Source: Gottfriedia sp049568075 (lineage in GTDB: Bacteria; Bacillota; Bacilli; Bacillales; Bacillaceae_G). From it: DNA of 64,000 nt. The position numbers and the translations under genes are program-made. Below are positions 45,077 through 52,730 of the stretch, piece after piece. Where the stretch lies: the NCBI GenBank assembly GCA_049568075.1, contig CP144911.1. One strand, given 5' to 3'. Under the pieces are notes generated by a model that saw only the letters and a list, made by a program, of their open reading frames with translations, was not told the DNA's origin and ran no database searches. Within the stretch, counting starts at the first letter, position 1; every line of letters begins with the position of its first letter.

Positions 45077-45178
45077 AAAATTTAGATGAGCCAGCTCTGC
45101 TCCCTTTCCATCATCTTTGCAGAATGAATGGCTCATTTAGTTTATATACAGCTTAGTTGGATATTAATGAGTCTGCAT

Positions 45179-45222
45179 TAAAAAAGACAGAAAAGGAAAA
45201 TAATCCTAATCTGTCTTTATTT
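45179..45222 (-). terminator. terminator overlapping the exonuclease stop
   Basis: Stem AAAGACAG/CTGTCTTT on the minus strand. The TAG stop lies within the loop side, and T residues follow. Element-derived sequence if the integration model holds. Confidence 0.6.
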
Positions 45223-45832
45223 TTGTTCTTTTATGGCTTTTCTTCGGTTTTACTAATGATGAACGATAATCAAACTGATGAATTTGCCCGTGATAAATTA
45301 AAGTTTTATCATATAACTCTTCGAATGATGAGATTTCATATTCCTTCGTTAATTGAAGAAATATTTTAGCGCAAGCCTCAGCATCCGCTAATGCATGGTG
45401 ATGATGTTCTAATAAAATACCGAATTGACTTGATAAAGTATCTAATGTATAACGAGATTGTTTTGGCAATACCTTCTTAGCAAGCTGCAGTGAACATAGT
45501 AAATTATTTAACGCTGAAGGTATACCATATCTTGATAAATTATCTTTTAATGCATAACCATCAAATGCTAGATTATGTGCTACTAATGTTTTCCCCTCAA
45601 TTTTATCTTTAATCGTTTCATAAAATTCTGGGAAAAGAGGTGCATCTTGTACATCTCTTGGCCTAATTCCGTGCACAGAAATATTCATCGAATAAAATTC
45701 TTCTTCAGGATTAATTAGAGAGTAAACTTGGTCAACAATTACTCCTTCTTCAACAAATACAAAACCGGCAGCACAAATGCTATGTCGATTGTAATTTGCC
45801 GTTTCAAAATCGAACGCTACAAATGATTTCAT
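45206..45832 (-). CDS. 3'-5' exonuclease, DEDDh (DnaQ-like) family
   Basis: 208 residues. The three exonuclease motifs are intact: FDFETA (Exo I), AHNLAFDGYALKDN (Exo II) and HHALADAEACAKI (Exo IIIepsilon with the catalytic His). The core ends near residue 180. The last 14 residues (KPKKSHKRTKIKTD) lie beyond the direct repeat and were probably supplied by the integrated element in place of the native tail now stranded next to exoA. Activity should be unaffected because the tail is outside the fold. Confidence 0.88.
   Translation of the reverse strand: MKSFVAFDFETANYNRHSICAAGFVFVEEGVIVDQVYSLINPEEEFYSMNISVHGIRPRDVQDAPLFPEFYETIKDKIEGKTLVAHNLAFDGYALKDNLSRYGIPSALNNLLCSLQLAKKVLPKQSRYTLDTLSSQFGILLEHHHHALADAEACAKIFLQLTKEYEISSFEELYDKTLIYHGQIHQFDYRSSLVKPKKSHKRTKIKTD
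45247..45269. repeat. direct repeat, right copy (putative att site)
   Basis: Identical to 42543-42565. It encodes YRSSLVK near the C-terminus of the exonuclease. Confidence 0.75.
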
Positions 45833-45993
45833 TTTATATAACTTCCTCTATTTATATGATAAAACTATTATAATCTTTTTTATAAAAAGATGCATTTTTA
45901 TAATAATGAATAAAGTTCACATTTTCGCCATAATTTATTGTACAATAATAAGATTAATAGTCTATTAGATTGTAGAATCAAAGGATGTTGAAA

Positions 45994-46401
45994 ATGAATT
46001 TTGTAAAATTGATTGTTCAAATAAGCTTTCTTTACTTATTATTTTTTATTGGAAATTTAATTCAGCAACAATTTCATCTAATTATTCCAGGAAGTATTAT
46101 TGGTATGTTGTTATTATTTTGTTTACTATTTATACCATTCTTTAAGGAAAAATGGATTCGAAATGGGAGTAATTTTTTAAGTAAGCACTTAACGCTCTTG
46201 TTTATTCCAGCTACTGTAGGAATAATGAATTATTCTTCTATTTTAAATTTTCACGGTTTAATTTCTATTATAATCGTATTAATTAGTACAGCAGTTGTAT
46301 TTACAATTACCGCAAGCATTAGTTCGTATCTTACTTCGAGAGCCCATAAAAAACAAACAACTGATTTATTAATTGGGAGGGATACGAATGAAGGACTTTA
46401 A
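45994..46401 (+). CDS. lrgA: LrgA/CidA-family holin-like membrane protein
   Basis: 135 residues, four predicted transmembrane segments, with the family pattern IIPGSIIGMLLLFCLL and FIPATVGIMNY. With LrgB it forms a two-subunit membrane complex linked to murein hydrolase control or, in B. subtilis PftAB, pyruvate transport. The ATG at 45994 follows AAAGGATG. It overlaps lrgB by 14 nt. No LytST-type regulator is nearby. Confidence 0.88.
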   Translation: MNFVKLIVQISFLYLLFFIGNLIQQQFHLIIPGSIIGMLLLFCLLFIPFFKEKWIRNGSNFLSKHLTLLFIPATVGIMNYSSILNFHGLISIIIVLISTAVVFTITASISSYLTSRAHKKQTTDLLIGRDTNEGL

Positions 46402-47077
46402 AAGTTTACTATTTATCCTCTTAACCATTTTATGTTATATTCTTGCTAAAAAAATGTACGCTAAATTCACATACTCGTTACTGATTCCGATTGTTACCTC
46501 AACTACAGTTATTATCATCATTCTTGTAAATCTTCACATTACTTATGAATCGTATATGCTTGGAGGAAAATGGATTAATTTGCTTTTAGGACCTGCTGTT
46601 GTTTCTTTTGCCTATCCATTATACGAGCATCGGGCAACATTAAAGAAACATTGTATGTCGATAATAGTTAGTGTAATGGCTGGAACAATTGTCGGTCTAC
46701 TTTCAGGTGTATACTTATCTCTATGGCTCGGATTAAAAAAAATCATCTTGCTTTCTTTAGCAGCAAAATCAGTTACGACCCCATTAGCTATGGGCATCAC
46801 TTCAATGATTGGTGGTATTCCATCTTTAACGGTTGTATATGTAATGATTGCTGGTATTTCAGGATCAATGTTTGGTCCTGCTATTCTATCTAAACTTAAA
46901 ATAGACCATCCTGTTGCGATTGGCGCTTCATATGGAATATCATCACATGGAGTTGGTACAGCAAAAGCAGCAGAATATGGTAAAATTGAACAAGCAATTA
47001 GTTCAATTGCAATGACGCTTAGTGCGATATTTGCCTCTATTCTTATCCCATTTTTCATAAAATTAATACTAAAATAA
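46388..47077 (+). CDS. lrgB: LrgB-family membrane protein
   Basis: 229 residues, about seven transmembrane segments. Family signatures are LLGPAVVSFAYPLYEHR, KSVTTPLAMGIT and ASYGISSHGVGTAKA. It is the partner of the upstream LrgA-type gene and translationally coupled to it. Start chosen at the ATG with GGGAGGG at proper distance. Either a lysis-control or a pyruvate-transport role is possible. Confidence 0.9.
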   Translation: MKDFKSLLFILLTILCYILAKKMYAKFTYSLLIPIVTSTTVIIIILVNLHITYESYMLGGKWINLLLGPAVVSFAYPLYEHRATLKKHCMSIIVSVMAGTIVGLLSGVYLSLWLGLKKIILLSLAAKSVTTPLAMGITSMIGGIPSLTVVYVMIAGISGSMFGPAILSKLKIDHPVAIGASYGISSHGVGTAKAAEYGKIEQAISSIAMTLSAIFASILIPFFIKLILK

Positions 47078-47082
47078 AACTT

Positions 47083-47118
47083 CCCACAAGGTATTTATTT
47101 TCCTTGTGGGATATTTTT
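47083..47118 (+). terminator. terminator of lrgAB
   Basis: 9-bp stem CCCACAAGG/CCTTGTGGG followed by ATATTTTTT. Confidence 0.85.
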
Positions 47119-47149
47119 TGATTTTCACAGATCAGTATATTTCAAAACA

Positions 47150-47188
47150 AAAAAAGTGTCTCAAAAGTATGATAACTTATGAGACACC
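47150..47188 (-). terminator. terminator of the GWGRPW protein gene
   Basis: Stem GTGTCTCATAAGT/ACTTTTGAGACAC and a minus-strand run of seven T. Confidence 0.85.
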
Positions 47189-47207
47189 TAATTTAATATT
47201 TTTTAAT

Positions 47208-47444
47208 TTACCAAGGTCTTCCACAACATCCACCATGCCATCCCCATGGTCGATAATAACCCCACGGTCTTCCCCATCCCCAAGGACGTCCCCAACCCCA
47301 TGGTCTTCCCCATCCCCATGGGCCAAATGCCGCTGCACCAAATAAAAACGGAAAGAAGAATGGGAAAAACCTTTCATCTTCTTGTTGCGGTACTCCTGAA
47401 TATGGATAATACGGTTGCTCAATTTGTTGACGATAATCATACAT
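47208..47444 (-). CDS. Trp/Gly/Pro-rich tandem repeat protein (78 aa)
   Basis: 78 residues with an extremely biased composition. A Tyr/Gln-rich start (MYDYRQQIEQPYYPYSG) and a Phe-rich hydrophobic stretch are followed by tandem GWGRPW units (three perfect plus decayed ones) and a CC near the end. The units are encoded by an 18-bp DNA repeat (about 47220-47330). GGAGG lies 8 bp before the ATG, and it has its own terminator, so it is a real gene. The composition recalls spore-coat or exosporium proteins; no family recognised. Confidence 0.72.
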   Translation of the reverse strand: MYDYRQQIEQPYYPYSGVPQQEDERFFPFFFPFLFGAAAFGPWGWGRPWGWGRPWGWGRPWGYYRPWGWHGGCCGRPW

Positions 47445-47563
47445 TATAAATCACCTCCATACTATCTAATGTACGGAGATTAGCTCATTTAGGAGCAAGG
47501 TCATGTAATAGGCAGAAGTACAAATTCTTAAGTGAAGAGTACTGTCACTCTTTCCTTCTTATC

Positions 47564-48451
47564 CTAAATCATTTTGTACATTTCATATTGAGCTATTTTT
47601 TCTTTCTTAAATTCTAGTTTATGCAAGAAACCTTCAAGGCTATTGTTATTTGGGATTGATGTTGAGAAAGATTTTAAATTTAGTTCACTAGCCGCAGATT
47701 GTAATAAGCTAGTTGCTATTTTTCGATTACGGTAAACTTTATCAATAATTAGGAGACTTATTCTACCATTTTCATTAACTGCTATAGCACCAACATTTTC
47801 ATGGCTAACTTTAGCTAGAAAATAACTAAAATTAGTTAGTTTTTCTAAATAATCAATGTCATTTTGCCAGTTTATATGATAGTCCCAATTCGTAATTGTT
47901 TCTTTGAAAGTATTAAAATCAACTTTATTTATTACTGTGCTAGAATCTAATTGTAATTGGTGTAAACTTGTTAAATCTGATTTAGAAAAGTAAGAAAGGT
48001 CATAAATCTTTTCGTATCCAAGTTTCTTGTAAAAGTTAATTGCTCGATCATTTCCAACAATTACTTCTAGGAATAGTTGTTTACATCCGTTTATCTCTGC
48101 TTCCTCTTTATGCAGTTCAAATAATTTTTGGCTAACACCTAATCCCCTATAATCTGGACTAATAGCCAAAGTTCCACATCGCATTGTTTTAATTGTTTCA
48201 TACTTTTTAATACCGCCTAAAATCACACCTACCGCTTCATTTTCATAAATTGCTACGAATGAGTGCTCCGGTTTGTTACCTTCTGGACCAAAAAACAAAT
48301 TGACAAACTGTTCCTTAGAATAATTGAATTTAACGATATAATCTGAAAAACCGATCGAAAATGCTTGATAAGCTAATTCAACGTCTACTTCGCTACATCT
48401 AAAATAATTTATTTTTTCTACCTCAATATTCTTCTTCAAATTTGTTTCCAT
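47564..48451 (-). CDS. GNAT N-acetyltransferase with second GNAT-like domain
   Basis: 295 residues. The first GNAT domain (about 15-165) has LAISPDYRGLGVSQKLFELH as acetyl-CoA site and FYKKLGYEK after it. The C-terminal 130 residues repeat the pattern weakly (LLIIDKVYRNRKIATSLLQSA, GFLHKLEFKKEK), so it is a double GNAT protein. The ATG at 48451 (AAAAGGACG upstream) is preferred to the long frame reaching 48526, which overlaps the upstream MFS gene. Confidence 0.85.
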   Translation of the reverse strand: METNLKKNIEVEKINYFRCSEVDVELAYQAFSIGFSDYIVKFNYSKEQFVNLFFGPEGNKPEHSFVAIYENEAVGVILGGIKKYETIKTMRCGTLAISPDYRGLGVSQKLFELHKEEAEINGCKQLFLEVIVGNDRAINFYKKLGYEKIYDLSYFSKSDLTSLHQLQLDSSTVINKVDFNTFKETITNWDYHINWQNDIDYLEKLTNFSYFLAKVSHENVGAIAVNENGRISLLIIDKVYRNRKIATSLLQSAASELNLKSFSTSIPNNNSLEGFLHKLEFKKEKIAQYEMYKMI

Positions 48452-48467
48452 ATAATCACGTCCTTTT

Positions 48468-49697
48468 TTATTTAGAAATAATGAGTTCATTTTCATTTTC
48501 TTGAATTTGATCATAGTTAAAATCAAATTTTTTCTTTAATAGTAAGTAACTGGTTACACATAAAATCATAATGATTAGACTACCATGAAACAACCAAACA
48601 AGATGTGGCATTGATAAAAATGATAATAAGGGTGATGCCGCTACAAAACCGATTGTAAAGCCAACCCTATTTAACAAATTTGCGACTCCGAAGATTCTAC
48701 CCCTTATGGAATTATCGGTTTTTTGAATCATTGTTGAAAAATAAGTACCTGCTGCATTATCAAAAAAGCCTGTAAAAAATGCGAAGAAAAATACGATCCA
48801 TAAAATTTGATTCGATAAAAATAGAATAAAGCCGATTGATGTTAAAACTGAAGTTCCGTAATACATAAATAGAAAATGTTTTTTTAACCAAGATACCTTA
48901 GGAATTAACCAAGTCGAAAGGATTCCTCCAATCCCCCAAGTTCCCCAAATAAGTCCTTGGTAAAATGTTGCATGTTCTGTGCTAATTTTTTCTGCTAATA
49001 TTGGTACTCCGACATTATGAGAGCTTGCTGAGAATGTTTGAAATAGAAATACAATGAATACAAATACTAAAAGCGGTTTGATTAGGACATAAGTTTTTAC
49101 TTCTTTCAAATCATTAAATAGTTGTTTCCATTGATTGTTTACACCTTTTTTAACCGTATTTTCCCATTTATAAAAGATTAGAACAAATGCAGATAAGAAA
49201 TAAGAAAGGGCATCTATTCCGATGATTACACGATAATCTACAACCGTTGATAGAAATGCTGATCCTAAAAATCCAATAACCATACTAATTGCAGCAAGGC
49301 GTGAAATAAAAGCATTTATTTTCAAAATATTTTCTTCACCAAATATTTGGGGTAAATCTGCACTAAAGCTGACTGAAAAAAAGCTTCCTAATGCACCAAT
49401 GATAAATGCTACAATTGCAAACATTAAAGGCGAAGGGAAAATACATAAGGTAAGAATACTCATTCCTCTAGTAATATCGCTAAATATCATTAGCTTTCTT
49501 CGATTATATCGATCGGCAAATACACCAGAAAATAAACTTGTTAAAATCCCTCCACAAACTCGAAGGGCTAAAACCGCAGCCAACCATGATGTACTTTTCG
49601 TCATCGAGTAGATCACTGCATTCATTACTACTAATTCCATCATACTACCTATATCCGAGAACGCCTTTGTATATAAAAAATAGACTTTCTTTCCCAT
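48468..49697 (-). CDS. MFS efflux transporter (macrolide-efflux type)
   Basis: 409 residues, about 12 transmembrane segments, in the MefA/YfiS-like DHA3 group. Motif A appears as GVFADRYNRRKLMIFSDITRG, and SIRGRIFGVANLLNRVGF lies in the second half. GAAGGGA precedes the ATG. The GNAT gene follows at 16 nt and a TetR gene lies upstream. Matching TetR-type palindromes lie in front of this gene and of the TetR gene. Substrate unknown. Confidence 0.88.
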   Translation of the reverse strand: MGKKVYFLYTKAFSDIGSMMELVVMNAVIYSMTKSTSWLAAVLALRVCGGILTSLFSGVFADRYNRRKLMIFSDITRGMSILTLCIFPSPLMFAIVAFIIGALGSFFSVSFSADLPQIFGEENILKINAFISRLAAISMVIGFLGSAFLSTVVDYRVIIGIDALSYFLSAFVLIFYKWENTVKKGVNNQWKQLFNDLKEVKTYVLIKPLLVFVFIVFLFQTFSASSHNVGVPILAEKISTEHATFYQGLIWGTWGIGGILSTWLIPKVSWLKKHFLFMYYGTSVLTSIGFILFLSNQILWIVFFFAFFTGFFDNAAGTYFSTMIQKTDNSIRGRIFGVANLLNRVGFTIGFVAASPLLSFLSMPHLVWLFHGSLIIMILCVTSYLLLKKKFDFNYDQIQENENELIISK

Positions 49698-49803
49698 TAT
49701 AATCCCTTCATTCTACCAAAATAAAAAAATTACATACTTATTAATACATAGACAAACAAATAATTCTAATTTGGACTGAATTCATCGTGATTCCTCCTTT
49801 CCA

Positions 49804-49831
49804 ATTAAAACTGACTATTAAGTTTATTTTA
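49804..49831 (-). promoter_or_regulatory. TetR-type operator upstream of the MFS gene
   Basis: Dyad AAACTGACTATTAAGTTT flanked by AT-rich sequence. Closely matches the one at 50576-50603 in the promoter of the TetR gene. Confidence 0.6.
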
Positions 49832-49932
49832 TTCTATGATTAGTGTATGTTCTTTGCTTTATTTTTAACATAAAAAATTTTCTGAATTTAAAGTTTTAGG
49901 TAGGAAAGTTTTCACCTTCACTACCATAAACT

Positions 49933-50547
49933 TTAATTTTGAACTATATAAGACATAATCATTTCTTCTACTGCTTTAAATTGTGCTTTGTAAATTTCAT
50001 CTTCTTCTACAACTGAATAATGTAAGCAAATGCCATCTATATTAGCCCAAAATAAACTCGAAATAATATCAGGATCGATTGTTTTCTTAAATTCACCAGA
50101 TGCTATTCCTTGTTTAATAATTTCACTTAAAAATAATCGGTATTGATCTTTGTACCTTTCAATCATAATGGCTTGTAGATTTTCATGCCTAGCTGAATTA
50201 ATCCAAAACTCCATATGGACTCTAATCATATTTCGCCATTCTTCTGTTAAAGAAATTTCACTATACATTTGAAATAACTCTATTAACTTATCTTTTGATG
50301 AACTAATATTTTGAAATCGTTGATTAATTTTTTCAAATGTTTGGACTGTTCTTTCTTGCATTAACGTTAAATAGAGCTCTTCCTTACTTTTAAAATAATT
50401 ATAAATTAGCCCTTTACTCGTTTTAGAATATGCAACTATATCATCCATTGTTGTCGTATGATATCCTTTTTCTCCAAAACATTTTAAAGCACTTTCAAGA
50501 AGACTCTCTCTTTTGCGTTCTTTGTAATCATCTGAGACTTTTGGCAT
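49933..50547 (-). CDS. TetR-family transcriptional regulator
   Basis: 204 residues. The helix-turn-helix is TTMDDIVAYSKTSKGLIYNYFKSKEELY (about 31-58) in an N-terminal AcrR-type domain (ALKCFGEKGYHTTTM). The C-terminal domain is helical. ATG 50547 follows AAAGGAATG. It probably represses the MFS and GNAT genes downstream and itself, judging from the shared palindromes. Confidence 0.87.
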   Translation of the reverse strand: MPKVSDDYKERKRESLLESALKCFGEKGYHTTTMDDIVAYSKTSKGLIYNYFKSKEELYLTLMQERTVQTFEKINQRFQNISSSKDKLIELFQMYSEISLTEEWRNMIRVHMEFWINSARHENLQAIMIERYKDQYRLFLSEIIKQGIASGEFKKTIDPDIISSLFWANIDGICLHYSVVEEDEIYKAQFKAVEEMIMSYIVQN

Positions 50548-50575
50548 TGAACACATTCCTTTACTCAATAAATAT

Positions 50576-50603
50576 ATTTAAACTGACTGATTAGTTTAGT
50601 TTA
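50576..50603 (-). promoter_or_regulatory. TetR-type operator upstream of the TetR gene
   Basis: Dyad AAACTGACTGATTAGTTT about 30 bp upstream of the start; near copy of 49804-49831. Confidence 0.6.
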
Positions 50604-50669
50604 TCAACTAAAATTTGGAATTTCAAGAGAATATTCGAAATAATCACGCGATTATTTTCAAATCACACA

Positions 50670-50708
50670 AAAAAAGTGACAATAAGTCGTTAAACTTATT
50701 AATCACTT
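50670..50708 (-). terminator. terminator of the thiamine-binding protein gene
   Basis: Stem AAGTGATTAATAAGT/ACTTATTGTCACTT followed by a minus-strand T-run. Confidence 0.85.
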
Positions 50709-50721
50709 TATCAAGTAAAAA

Positions 50722-51033
50722 TTAGTTTTGTTCAAGTTTTGCTTGAACAGAAGCTAACTTCCCTTCCATTGTACTCTTCTTATCGCGACGATCATCAATG
50801 CGAATAGTCGTTGCAACTCTTGAAATTCCATTTTCAAATGGTACCTCATGCATTTCTTGTACAACTTTTAATAATAACGGTAATTCGCCTTCAATAATTG
50901 TATTCATAGGTGTAAGTTGGAATTTCACTTCGCCATTATACTTTTCTAAAACTTTATGTATATTTGCTACATACGCACTCACACTAGGTGATTCTGTGCC
51001 AATTGGTACGATTGAAACGTCAATAATTGCCAT
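50722..51033 (-). CDS. MTH1187-family thiamine-binding protein (YqgV-like)
   Basis: 103 residues of the DUF77/MTH1187 type with a ferredoxin-like fold: MAIIDVSIVPIGTESPSVSAYVA at the N-terminus, then FQLTPMNTIIEGE and RVATTIRIDDRRDK. Family members bind thiamine or related ligands, and some serve transport of hydroxymethylpyrimidine. ATG 51033 is chosen (AAGGAG). Single gene. Confidence 0.85.
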   Translation of the reverse strand: MAIIDVSIVPIGTESPSVSAYVANIHKVLEKYNGEVKFQLTPMNTIIEGELPLLLKVVQEMHEVPFENGISRVATTIRIDDRRDKKSTMEGKLASVQAKLEQN

Positions 51034-51099
51034 TTTTATATTCTCCTTATTTATCAATTTGTTACTTGTCTATCCTAACATGTTTGAGATAATAATGAA

Positions 51100-51186
51100 A
51101 ACTCGACGATTGGCGAGCTTTCAGGCGAAGACAGAGGCGTCGTTTCACTTATACTTTGTTCCTAAAATTTGCAACTACGTCGAGTT
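51100..51186. repeat. inverted-repeat-bounded sequence (87 bp)
   Basis: AACTCGACG at 51100-51108 and CGTCGAGTT at 51178-51186 form perfect inverted ends around a more GC-rich core with AGGCGAAGACAGAGGCGTCG. Noncoding and unlike the AT-rich flanks. Possibly a miniature inverted-repeat element. Confidence 0.4.
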
Positions 51187-51286
51187 CCCTTCAGCAAATT
51201 TATAATTTCTAAATGTGAAATGATAAATTTAACTATTCATCTCCTGGCAAGCCATAGGTAAATAATCCCCATTCTACATCATAAAA

Positions 51287-52216
51287 TTAATATCCCTTTT
51301 CAATCTTCACTATATTTCTTAGTTTTTCGTTATTTTCTAATGTTGAAAGTGTATTGACAAAACACTTAACACCATCATTTGGTAAAGTAACTGCCGAAAT
51401 ATGTGGTGTTATTTTTACATTAGACATTTGCCATAATTCAGAATCGGCTGGAAGTGGTTCAACAGCAAAAACATCTAAAATAGCTTTTCTAATATACCCA
51501 CTATTCAAAGCTTCCTTTAAAGAGTCCTCACATACAGTTGCTCCTCTACCAACATTTATAAACCCTACATTATTTAACTGTTTAAATGTACTCATATCTA
51601 ATATATTTTTAGTTTCATTCGTAAAGGGAAGAACACTAATCATCCAATCTGTATGATCTAAAATTGTAGATGCTTCTTGGAATGGTACTATTTTTTCAAA
51701 ATATTGTTTTTGATTACCACTCATAGAAACTCCATATACTTTCATTCCTAAGCCTGATAAAACTTTACCAATATGTCCTCCAATTTCTCCTGTACCATAA
51801 ATGACGACTTTTTGGTCTTCTAAAGATTTTGGGATATGAAATTCCCACTTATTTTTACTCTGTAAATTTGAAAATTGTTCATGTAATTGTGAATCCTGGA
51901 GTATGTAACTTAAACAATATTGACTCATTTTTGGACCAAAAACATCAATCGTTCGCGTTAAAAGCACATCATTTTTCCATTTAATTTTCATGAAACTATC
52001 TACGCCCGCTGCTAATGAATGGACCCACTTTATGTTTCCAAATTCAAAATTTGGTGTTGGACGAAAACCAACAAATGTATCAGCCCACTCATAATCCTCT
52101 TTTGTTACTTCATTTTCAGGTAAAAAACGAAACTCTTTTGATAGATTATGTGATTCAATTAGGTCTTTTAGCTTATGATGAATTCGGCTAGTCACTAGTA
52201 TTCTTTGAATTTCCAT
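51287..52216 (-). CDS. D-isomer-specific 2-hydroxyacid dehydrogenase
   Basis: 309 residues. The NAD-binding motif is YGTGEIGGHIGKVLSGLGMKV (about 139-159). The catalytic Arg lies in GFINVGRGATV, the Glu in AVEPLPADSELW and the His in KITPHIS. The N-terminal substrate domain is divergent, so the substrate (glyoxylate, hydroxypyruvate or another) cannot be given. AAAGGAG precedes the ATG. Single gene. Confidence 0.9.
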   Translation of the reverse strand: MEIQRILVTSRIHHKLKDLIESHNLSKEFRFLPENEVTKEDYEWADTFVGFRPTPNFEFGNIKWVHSLAAGVDSFMKIKWKNDVLLTRTIDVFGPKMSQYCLSYILQDSQLHEQFSNLQSKNKWEFHIPKSLEDQKVVIYGTGEIGGHIGKVLSGLGMKVYGVSMSGNQKQYFEKIVPFQEASTILDHTDWMISVLPFTNETKNILDMSTFKQLNNVGFINVGRGATVCEDSLKEALNSGYIRKAILDVFAVEPLPADSELWQMSNVKITPHISAVTLPNDGVKCFVNTLSTLENNEKLRNIVKIEKGY

Positions 52217-52510
52217 TGTCCTACACTCCTTTTTTTGTCTTAAATAAATTTTAGCATAATATTCCGAAAAGAATGAAAAGAAAACACTTCGAGTAATATA
52301 ATAGAATTCGAGACCCTTTTCTCTCCAATCTAAAGGGGGTTCTAGATGACCTTTTGGTTCTTTTCAACTCATAATTAGTTAGGTTTTATCAACTTTCTAA
52401 GTGATTTAGAAAGAATTAAACGATATTTGCTAGATTTCCATTTAAAATAATTTACTATAGTATAGAAACTACGTCTTAATACCCTAACTGGTACGGGTAA
52501 TTTTTAATCT
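52217..52510. other. intergenic region
   Basis: Upstream region of the dehydrogenase gene. A short CCCTTT..AAAGGG dyad lies near 52315-52340. No gene seen. Confidence 0.35.
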
Positions 52511-52656
52511 TATTTGCGATTCTTAAGAATTTAATTGCTGTTTAGCTGATTTTAATTGCTGTTCTGTCACTTTTATTTGCTATTCTCAAAATTTATTTGC
52601 ACAGTTGTACTCCTTATTTGCGGTTCACTTAGATTTATTTGCAGCTCAGACTGAAT
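52511..52656. repeat. seven-copy 21-bp degenerate tandem repeat
   Basis: Units begin TATTTGC or TAATTGC with core TTTGCNGTTCT. The TTGC of each unit starts at 52514, 52535, 52556, 52577, 52597, 52618 and 52639, that is every 21 bp with one 20-bp step. It lies between the terminator of the ABC operon and the dehydrogenase gene. Not convincingly coding on either strand (stops in every frame). Confidence 0.7.
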
Positions 52657-52675
52657 ACCAAATCTACTTTGACAT

Positions 52676-52712
52676 AAAAAAAGAGGTTCCCTTAAAAAAT
52701 CGGGACAACCTC
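52676..52712 (-). terminator. terminator of the amino acid ABC operon
   Basis: Stem GAGGTT-GT-CCC/GGG-AACCTC with a bulge, then TTTTTTT on the minus strand. Confidence 0.8.
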
Positions 52713-52730
52713 ATCTGTTTACTATCTTCC

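Larger units (their letters stand above)
42543..45269. mobile_element. integrated element bounded by 23-bp direct repeats (putative IME)
   Basis: Identical 23-bp sequences, beginning GTTTTACTAATG, lie at 42543-42565 and 45247-45269. The right copy is inside the 3' end of the exonuclease gene. The left copy continues, on the minus strand and in the same frame, as YRSSLVKLKPKRKLEKKV and a stop overlapping exoA. Between them are a decayed large serine recombinase next to the left repeat, a methyltransferase gene and a small gene. This is the layout of an element integrated into a gene end (attL/attR). Confidence 0.65.

Noticed and set aside
46612..47058. 148-codon minus-strand frame across lrgB
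   Set aside because: Shadow of lrgB; no start signals.
47177..47440. Alternative frame of 87 codons overlapping the GWGRPW gene
   Set aside because: The GWGRPW frame has the ribosome binding site; the other frame is a by-product of the DNA repeat.
52511..52656. 21-bp repeat array as a CRISPR or as a coding heptapeptide repeat
   Set aside because: No unique spacers between identical repeats, no cas genes, and stop codons in all frames.
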